A stretch of DNA of 64,000 bases. Source: Streptacidiphilus sp. P02-A3a (GTDB lineage Bacteria; Actinomycetota; Actinomycetes; Streptomycetales; Streptomycetaceae). The DNA is taken from contig NZ_CP048289.1 in NCBI RefSeq assembly GCF_014084105.1, positions 7,635,922-7,699,921 of the forward strand. The letters are read 5' to 3'. Shown piece after piece: positions 53,512 to 64,000 of this stretch (its first letter is position 1; each line of letters begins with the position of its first letter). Under the pieces are notes generated by a model. The model worked only from the letters and a program-made list of their open reading frames with translations, searched no databases and was not told the DNA's origin. Both the position numbers and the translations under genes were made by a program.

Positions 53512-56286
53512 TCATTCGCCCCGGAGAGTGAGCAGCACCCCGTCCAGCTCGTCCGCCGTGACCAGCACGTCGCGCGCCTTGGAGCCCTCGCTGGGGCCGA
53601 CGATGCCCCGGGACTCCATCAGGTCCATCAGCCGGCCGGCCTTGGCGAAGCCCACCCGCAGCTTGCGTTGCAGCATCGAGGTCGAACCGAACTGGGTGGA
53701 GACCACCAGTTCGGCGGCCTGGACCAGCAGGTCCAGGTCGTCGCCGATCTCCTCGTCGATCTCCTTCTTCGGGCCGCTGCCGACCGTGACGTCGCTGCGG
53801 TACTCGGCCTGGAGCTGCGCCTTGCAGTGGTCGACGACGGCGGCGATCTCCTCCTCGGTGACGAACGCGCCCTGCATCCGGACCGGCTTGCCCGCGCCCA
53901 TCGGCAGGAACAGCGCGTCGCCCTTGCCGATCAGCTTCTCGGCCCCGGGCTGGTCCAGGATGACCCGGCTGTCGGCCAGTGAGGAGGTGGCGAAGGCCAG
54001 CCGCGAGGGCACGTTGGCCTTGATCAGGCCGGTGACCACGTCCACGCTGGGCCGCTGGGTGGCCAGCACCAGGTGGATCCCGGCGGCCCGGGCGAGCTGG
54101 GTGATCCGGACGATGGAGTCCTCGACGTCGCGCGGGGCGACCATCATCAGGTCGGCCAGCTCGTCCACGATCACCAGCAGGTACGGGTACGGCGTGAGCA
54201 CCCGCTCGCTGCCGAGCGGCGGCTGGAGCTTGCCGGAGCGCACCGCCCGGTTGAAGTCGTCGACGTGCCGGAAGCCGAAGGCGGCCAGGTCGTCGTAGCG
54301 CAGGTCCATCTCGCGGACGACCCACTGGAGCGCCTCGGCGGCCTTCTTCGGGTTGGTGATGATCGGCGTGATCAGGTGCGGGACGCCCTCGTACGCGGTC
54401 AGCTCGACCCGCTTCGGGTCGACCAGGACCAGCCGGACCTCCTCCGGGGTGGCCCGCATCAGGATCGAGGTGATCAGGCAGTTGATGCAGGACGACTTGC
54501 CCGCGCCGGTGGCTCCGGCGACCAGGATGTGCGGCATCTTGGCGAGGTTGGCGACGGCGGTCTGGCCCTCGACGTCCTTGCCCATGCCGACGATCATCGG
54601 GTGCGTGTCGTTGACCGCGATCGGCGAGCGCAGCAGGTCGCCGAGGTTGACCATCTCCCGGTCGGTGTTGGGGATCTCGATGCCCACGGCGGACTTGCCC
54701 GGGATCGGGCTGATGATCCGGACGTCGGGGCTGGCCACCGCGTAGGCGATGTTGCGGGCCAGCGCGGTGATCCGCTCGACCTTCACCGCGAGGCCCAGCT
54801 CGACCTCGTAGCGGGTGACCGTCGGGCCCCGGGTGAAGCCGGTGACCGCCGCGTCCACCTTGAACTCGGCGAAGACATTGCTGAGCGCGGCCACCACGTC
54901 GTCGTTGGCCTTGCTGCGGGACTTACCCGGGCCGCCCTTGGTGAGCAGGTCCGGCGAGGGCAGCTGGTATCCGACGTCGGCGGGCAGCCGCAGCTGCTCG
55001 GAGCGCAGCGGCGGTACCGCGTCGTCCTCCTGACGGGCGGTCGGCACCCCCGGCTCGCCGGGGGCGGCGTCCGGCTCCGGCGGCGCGTCGGCCGGCTCGG
55101 CGAGGTCGGGCAGCGCGGGCGTGCCGGGCGCCGCGGTGTTGTCCTTGACCTTGCTGAGCATGTTCACCAGCGTCGGCGAGGGGTGCACGCCGTGCATGAC
55201 CGCGCCGTCCAGCGCCGCCGCGGCCGCCGCGGCCACGTCGATGGCGTCCAGGCCGCCCGGGGCCAGCTGCGGCTGCTCGGCCGGATCCGCCTCGGCGGCC
55301 TGGCGTCCGCGCGGACGTCGGCGGCGCGCCGGGACGGCCGCGCCCTCCTGCTCCAACTGCTCGCGTTTCTTCAGCAGCACCGCGCGTTCGGCGGGGGTGC
55401 CCGGCTCGCCCTCGAACTCGCCGAAGCCGAGGCCGTCGAGGTCGGTGTCCTCGAACTCGCCGTCGGGGTCGTCCGGGTCGGCGGACGGCAGCTCCGGCTC
55501 GATCAGCGACAGCCGCACGCCCAGCAGCCGCAGCCGCTGCGGGATCTGGTTGACCGGGGTCGCGGTGACCACCAGCAGTCCGAAGAAGGTGACCAGCAGC
55601 AGCAGCGGCACCGCCAGCGCCGGTCCGGCCGCGGTCATCAGCGGCCGGGAGGCGGCCATCCCGATGAGTCCGCCCGCGGCCCGGATCCGGGCCGCGCCGG
55701 AGTGCATGCCCGGCGCGCCGCAGCCGATGTGCACCAGGCCGAGCACGCCGATGCTCAGCGCGCTCAGGCCGATGACGATCCGTCCGTTGGCCTCCGGCCG
55801 CTCCGGATGCCGCATCAGCCGGATGGCGACACCGCCCAGGAGTATCGGCACCACCACCGACATCCGCCCGAAAGCACCCTTGACCACGTTGGTGACGCCG
55901 ATCCCGAGCCAGCCCTGCGGATCGGACCAGGACCCGGCCGCGACCAGCAGTCCCAGCGCGATCAGCAGCAGCGCCAGGCCGTCCTTGCGGTGCGCGGGGT
56001 GCAGCCCCTTGGCGCCGTTGCCCACGCCCCGGGCCACCGCGCCGACGCCGTGCGCGACCCCGAGCCAACTGCCGCGCACCGCGCGGTAGGCGACCGGCTT
56101 GGGCGGCGCGGGTTTGACGGTGACGGCGATCGGCTCGGGCTTCTTGGCGGCGGCCTTGACCGGTGCCTTCGGCTTCGGCTTCGGCGCGGCGGGGGGCTTG
56201 GCCGCCGCCTTCTTGGCCGGGGCGGCCTTCTTCGCCGTCCCGGCGTTCCCGGTACGCGAACCGCTTCCGGACGTGCGTGTGGCCAT
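53512..56286 (-). CDS. ftsK: DNA translocase FtsK/SpoIIIE
   Basis: 924 residues. A Lys/Ala/Pro-rich N-terminus (1-75), four membrane helices (about 103-119, 141-158, 169-188, 220-243), an acidic and Ala/Pro-rich linker (260-430), and the motor: alpha/beta ATPase with Walker A VAGATGAGKSS (589-599), Walker B LLVIVDELADLMM and the terminal gamma winged helix STSMLQRKLRVGFAKAGRLMDLMESRGIVGPSEGSKAR that reads KOPS-like sequences. It moves chromosomes through closing sporulation septa. Transcribed ahead of the RodZ-like gene. Confidence 0.97.
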   Translation of the reverse strand: MATRTSGSGSRTGNAGTAKKAAPAKKAAAKPPAAPKPKPKAPVKAAAKKPEPIAVTVKPAPPKPVAYRAVRGSWLGVAHGVGAVARGVGNGAKGLHPAHRKDGLALLLIALGLLVAAGSWSDPQGWLGIGVTNVVKGAFGRMSVVVPILLGGVAIRLMRHPERPEANGRIVIGLSALSIGVLGLVHIGCGAPGMHSGAARIRAAGGLIGMAASRPLMTAAGPALAVPLLLLVTFFGLLVVTATPVNQIPQRLRLLGVRLSLIEPELPSADPDDPDGEFEDTDLDGLGFGEFEGEPGTPAERAVLLKKREQLEQEGAAVPARRRRPRGRQAAEADPAEQPQLAPGGLDAIDVAAAAAAALDGAVMHGVHPSPTLVNMLSKVKDNTAAPGTPALPDLAEPADAPPEPDAAPGEPGVPTARQEDDAVPPLRSEQLRLPADVGYQLPSPDLLTKGGPGKSRSKANDDVVAALSNVFAEFKVDAAVTGFTRGPTVTRYEVELGLAVKVERITALARNIAYAVASPDVRIISPIPGKSAVGIEIPNTDREMVNLGDLLRSPIAVNDTHPMIVGMGKDVEGQTAVANLAKMPHILVAGATGAGKSSCINCLITSILMRATPEEVRLVLVDPKRVELTAYEGVPHLITPIITNPKKAAEALQWVVREMDLRYDDLAAFGFRHVDDFNRAVRSGKLQPPLGSERVLTPYPYLLVIVDELADLMMVAPRDVEDSIVRITQLARAAGIHLVLATQRPSVDVVTGLIKANVPSRLAFATSSLADSRVILDQPGAEKLIGKGDALFLPMGAGKPVRMQGAFVTEEEIAAVVDHCKAQLQAEYRSDVTVGSGPKKEIDEEIGDDLDLLVQAAELVVSTQFGSTSMLQRKLRVGFAKAGRLMDLMESRGIVGPSEGSKARDVLVTADELDGVLLTLRGE

Positions 56287-56427
56287 GCGGCCCAGGTTAC
56301 CGGTGGGAGCGGGGGCGCAACATGCGGTGCGCCCGGTTGCTCCGGTCGTGTCGGTGCCACGGCTCGGGGTGGCAAGGCGCCGGTCCGGGGCGGACCGTGG
56401 CGCGACGTCAGTTACCGCCGGGCGCGG

Positions 56428-57273
56428 TCAGTTCTCGCTGGGCAGGACCGGCCCCGGAGCCCCGGCGCCGGTTCCGGGCTCCAACGCGTCCAGCGCCCGG
56501 CGCAGTCCGGAGAGCCGCCGCTCCAGGTGGGTGGCGGTGGCCGCCGCGGCCGGGTCCGAGGACTCGTCGAGCTGCTTGGTCAGCGCCTCGGCCTGCTCCT
56601 CGACCGCGGCCAGCCGGGCCGAGAGCTCGGCCAGCAGCCCGCTCGCCGGGGCGCTGCGGGCGGGGGCCTCGCCGTTGCCGGACCGGCCGTCCAGCTGTAG
56701 CCGCAGCAGCGCCGCCTGCTCCTTGAGCTGGCAGTTCTTCATGTACAGCTCGACGAAGACGGAGACCTTGGCGCGCAGCACCCACGGGTCGAAGGGCTTG
56801 GAGATGTAGTCGACCGCCCCGGCGGCGTAGCCGCGGAAGGTGTGGTGCGGGCCGTGGTTGATGGCGGTGAGGAAGATGATCGGGATGTCCCGGGTGCGCT
56901 CGCGGCGCTTGATGTGGGCGGCGGTTTCGAAGCCGTCCATGCCGGGCATCTGGACGTCCAGCAGGATCACCGCGAAGTCGTCGGTGAGCAGCGCCTTCAG
57001 CGCCTCCTCACCGGAGGTGGCGCGGACCAGCGTCTGGTCCAGCGCGGACAGGATCGCCTCCAGCGCCAGCAGGTTCTCCGCCCGGTCGTCGACCAGGAGG
57101 ATCTTGGCCTTCTGCACCTTGGCCTGCCCTCCTCGCCCCGGAGCTGTTCCGGTCGACGTCCCGTCGGCCGGGACCCGTGCCCCGACCGCCCCTGCCACGG
57201 CTCCGCCCACGCCTTCCGGCTTTGTCGCGATCCCGGCGGTTGCGCCGGTCCTGGTCGTACCCGTCACGGTCAT
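56428..57273 (-). CDS. osaB: Response regulator OsaB (osmotic stress)
   Basis: 281 residues. The receiver domain begins at KILLVDDRAENLLALEAILS; the phosphoacceptor is D106 (VILLDVQMPGMDGFE) with T in FLTAINHG and K in ISKPFDP. It has no DNA-binding domain; the C-terminal 100 residues form a predicted coiled coil (LAELSARLAAVEEQAEALTKQLDE). It matches my memory of OsaB in S. coelicolor, needed for growth under osmotic stress with the OsaA kinase. Start: ATG 57273 (gaggtg site) adds a 52-residue low-complexity leader; GTG 57117 (VQKAKILLVDD), 10 bases after ggagg, matches the shorter known protein and is a serious alternative. Between its start and the osaA stop is a 311-base gap. Confidence 0.9.
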   Translation of the reverse strand: MTVTGTTRTGATAGIATKPEGVGGAVAGAVGARVPADGTSTGTAPGRGGQAKVQKAKILLVDDRAENLLALEAILSALDQTLVRATSGEEALKALLTDDFAVILLDVQMPGMDGFETAAHIKRRERTRDIPIIFLTAINHGPHHTFRGYAAGAVDYISKPFDPWVLRAKVSVFVELYMKNCQLKEQAALLRLQLDGRSGNGEAPARSAPASGLLAELSARLAAVEEQAEALTKQLDESSDPAAAATATHLERRLSGLRRALDALEPGTGAGAPGPVLPSEN

Positions 57274-57535
57274 GCTAGCCGCACCTCACTGCCCGCTACC
57301 CACGCCACCGACGATCCGTGTCTGGAACACGGCGCTCTGGTGACCCAGCCGGTACCCATAGCAACGCCGAGTGACACTATCCGGTTCCCGAACGGCACGG
57401 CCACCACCCCTGCGAGTGGTAACAGCTCTGGACGGGTTCCGGAGGCGGTCGGCGGTACCAGCAGGTTTCGGACAGATGCCCGCCGCCGACCCCCGCCAAC
57501 CTGGAACGCGCCCGGCAAGGACGCCCAGGCCGGAG

Positions 57536-57559
57536 CGCGCGGACGGATCCGTCCGCGCG
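57536..57559. terminator. Palindrome at the end of osaA
   Basis: Perfect 24-bp palindrome cgcgcggacgga/tccgtccgcgcg, 25 bases beyond the osaA stop. It is the only structured element I see in the 311-base gap 57274-57584 besides a 10-bp palindrome ccagatctgg at 57564. The rest must hold the osaB promoter, but I cannot place its elements. Confidence 0.7.
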
Positions 57560-57584
57560 GGCCCCAGATCTGGACAGATGTCCG

Positions 57585-62186
<4,602 letters not shown>

Positions 62187-62395
62187 CGGGGTCCCTCCAG
62201 AGTTGCGGACCGGCTGTCGCCAAACAATCTATCCACCCTACGGGGTTGCGGTAGGGCTGGCGCGGGGTATCGCCTTGCCGTTCGGGAGCGAGCAGCACGC
62301 TGCGGAAAGTAACCTGACGGGGTCACGCCCGTTGTCCCCGACACATCCCAGAGACAACGCATCTCCGCCGAACACAGCAGAAGAGGAGTCGCCAC

Positions 62396-64000
62396 GTGGT
62401 CACCGCGCGGGCTGCCGCCACGTTCGAGCCGGTCGGCCGCTCCGTGGCGTCCGCGCGCGGCTTCGTCCGGGACACCTTGCAGGGCTGGGGCTTCTCCGAG
62501 GTCGTGGACGACGCGGTGGTACTCGCCAGCGAGCTGGTCACCAACGCCGTGGTGCACGCCGGAACCGCCGCCGAGGTGCTCTGCCTGCGGCACGAGCACT
62601 CGGTCCGGGTCGAGGTCGCCGACCGCTACCCGAAGCGCGCGCTGCCGGTCTTCGACGGCGCGCTCTACCAGGAGGCCGAGCGGGCGCTCAACGGCGAACC
62701 GGTGGACCAGCCCACGCTCGGCGGTGGATATGAGCCTCATCACACCGATTTGGAGCGCGAAGGGGGGCGTGGGCTGCTGCTGTGCGCCGCCCTGGCCGCC
62801 CGTTGGGGAGTCGACTACACCGCCACCCGCAAGCGCGTCTGGTTCCAGCTCGACCTGCCCGCCCGCGCCACCGGAACCCGCTTCGCCGGGCCGGTCACCC
62901 CGGACGAACTGCTGCCCGCCGCCGACTCCGCCGTCCGGGTCGCGGTGATCCAGGTCGACGCCGCGGGCAAGGTCAGCGGCTGGAACGCGGACGCCGAGAC
63001 CTTGTTCACACTTCCCTCGGCCAAGACCGTCGGCCAGCCGCTCGGCGCGTACGCGGCCTGGCCGCAGACCCCCGGCACCGGCCTCGGCCTGGACGAGGCA
63101 CTGCGGCTGTCCCGCTGGGAGGGCAGCTACGGCCTGCGCTGCGGCGACGGCCGGGTGATGCCGGTGTACGGGGCGCACCTGCGGGTCAGGGATACCCAGG
63201 GCGTGCCGTCGACCGTCTGCCTGCTGGTCCGCGAGCACGAACGCGCGGTGCTCCAGTCGCCGTTCCGGGGCAGCCAGCACAACGACCCGGTCAGTCCCGA
63301 CAACCACAGCACCGACCTGCACGGCTTCGCCCGCTCCTTCGACGCCTTCATCGGGTCACCGGCCCCGGACGACCTCGACGGCCTGCTTCAGCGCACCGTG
63401 GAACGCGCCCGCGACATGCTCGACGGCGACGCCGCCTACCTGCTGCTGGCCACCGACGACGAGACCGAGCTGGAGGTCCGCGCCAGCTGCGGGCTGCCGT
63501 CCGGACGCCAGCGCTTCGCCCGGGTCCCGGTCGAGGCGAGCGCCGGACGCTACGGCTCGGCCCGGCTCCCGGCCGTCCACGACGACCTCACCGCGCAGCC
63601 CGGCACCGTCCCGCTGCTCACCGGAACCGGACTGCGGTCGGTGGTCACCGTGCCACTGAAGGTCGAGGGCCGGCTCACCGGCTCCCTCGGTGTCGCCGCG
63701 CAGGCCGCCGACCAGTACCGCAACGAGGACGCGCTGCGGCTTCAGTTCGCCGCCGACCGGATCGCGCTGGCCGTGGAGAGTGCCCGGCTGACCGAGCTGG
63801 AACGGCTCCGCCGGGGCTCGCTGTCGTTCCTGGTGGAGGCGTCCGACCTGCTCGCGGGCACGCTGGAACGCGACCAGACGCTGGCGCTGATGGCCCAGAT
63901 GACCGTCCCCACGCTGGCCTCCTGGTGCGCCGTCTACACCATCACCGACCAGTCCGCCCCCGAACTCGCCTTCGTACTGCACGAGGACGAGGACCAGATC
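62396..64000 (+). CDS. osaC: OsaC-like multidomain anti-sigma/phosphatase regulator (cut at window end)
   Basis: Open for 535 codons from GTG 62396 (GAGGAG, 8-base spacer) to the window edge, with no stop. Residues 1-150 are an RsbW-type ATPase: ASELVTNAVVHAG (Asn50 of the N-box) and EREGGRGLLLCAALAARWGV. A PAS-like domain follows (about 180-265, VAVIQVDAAGKVSGWNADAE), then a GAF domain (about 320-460, DGDAAYLLLATDDETEL … LRSVVTVPLKVEGRLTGSLGVAA). The start of a second GAF (LLAGTLERDQTLALMAQMTVPTLASW) is cut. Full-length relatives end in a PP2C phosphatase. In S. coelicolor, OsaC opposes sigma-B after osmotic stress, as I recall; adjacency to osaA-osaB supports the name. Confidence 0.88.
   Translation, partial: MVTARAAATFEPVGRSVASARGFVRDTLQGWGFSEVVDDAVVLASELVTNAVVHAGTAAEVLCLRHEHSVRVEVADRYPKRALPVFDGALYQEAERALNGEPVDQPTLGGGYEPHHTDLEREGGRGLLLCAALAARWGVDYTATRKRVWFQLDLPARATGTRFAGPVTPDELLPAADSAVRVAVIQVDAAGKVSGWNADAETLFTLPSAKTVGQPLGAYAAWPQTPGTGLGLDEALRLSRWEGSYGLRCGDGRVMPVYGAHLRVRDTQGVPSTVCLLVREHERAVLQSPFRGSQHNDPVSPDNHSTDLHGFARSFDAFIGSPAPDDLDGLLQRTVERARDMLDGDAAYLLLATDDETELEVRASCGLPSGRQRFARVPVEASAGRYGSARLPAVHDDLTAQPGTVPLLTGTGLRSVVTVPLKVEGRLTGSLGVAAQAADQYRNEDALRLQFAADRIALAVESARLTELERLRRGSLSFLVEASDLLAGTLERDQTLALMAQMTVPTLASWCAVYTITDQSAPELAFVLHEDEDQI

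Overview
The window is very GC-rich actinobacterial chromosome, with third-position G/C, frequent GTG starts, clear GGAGG-type ribosome sites and short intergenic gaps. Gene content and order (nrdJ-nrdR-lexA, rshA-hflX, dapF, miaA, miaB, rny, recX-recA, lhr, clgR, cinA, pgsA, rimO, ftsK, osaB-osaA-osaC) point to a member of the Streptomycetaceae. This is a core, slowly evolving chromosome arm, with accessory genes inserted in it. I see no tRNA or rRNA genes, no insertion sequence, no prophage and no CRISPR array.

Layout. 1-275: tail of an exporter. 342-3919: nrdR-nrdJ (deoxyribonucleotide synthesis), divergent from lexA (4479-5366); the gap carries NrdR-box-like and LexA-box sequences. 5449-8445: a DinG-type helicase and a nitrilase-family amidohydrolase. 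8533-14054: a four-gene NRPS-independent siderophore operon in the order decarboxylase, IucA/IucC synthetase, acyltransferase, N-hydroxylase. 14332-20863: hflX, rshA, dapF, a membrane protein and miaA. 20990-25571: an MT0933-type small protein, an extradiol-dioxygenase-fold protein, miaB, a TAXI-type binding protein and a MerR regulator. 25603-32577: an accessory stretch with an alpha/beta hydrolase, a methyltransferase, a two-component system, a GluA-like ABC ATPase whose catalytic motifs are destroyed, and an FAD monooxygenase. 32638-33941: a short leader-peptide gene, cysteine dioxygenase and a rhodanese. 34048-37879: rny, recX-recA and a DUF3046 gene. 37922-42332: azlCD with an AraC regulator, and an exporter divergent from a TetR gene. 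42364-48895: a secreted subtilase, lhr and a small membrane protein. 49065-56286: clgR, cinA, pgsA, rimO, a RodZ-like protein and ftsK. 56428-64000: the osaB/osaA/osaC osmotic-stress signalling locus; osaC runs off the end.

How the genes work together. LexA, RecA/RecX, the DinG-like helicase, Lhr and FtsK cover DNA damage and chromosome handling. LexA-type boxes are visible in front of both lexA and recA. NrdR and NrdJ supply dNTPs. RshA and HflX link starvation signalling to the ribosome. MiaA and MiaB act in sequence on the same tRNA adenosine. CDO and rhodanese form a cysteine/sulfur catabolic pair behind an apparent cysteine-sensing leader. OsaA/OsaB/OsaC form a phosphorelay plus anti-sigma module.

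The observations I rate highest are the degenerate orphan GluA-like ATPase, the leader peptide and hairpin ahead of the cysteine dioxygenase operon, the rearranged siderophore operon with no visible iron box, a recurring habit of short (12-17 bp) tandem repeats anchored on stop codons, and an exporter gene whose best start is out of frame with its body. I did not find a clearly new multi-gene defence or mobile system.
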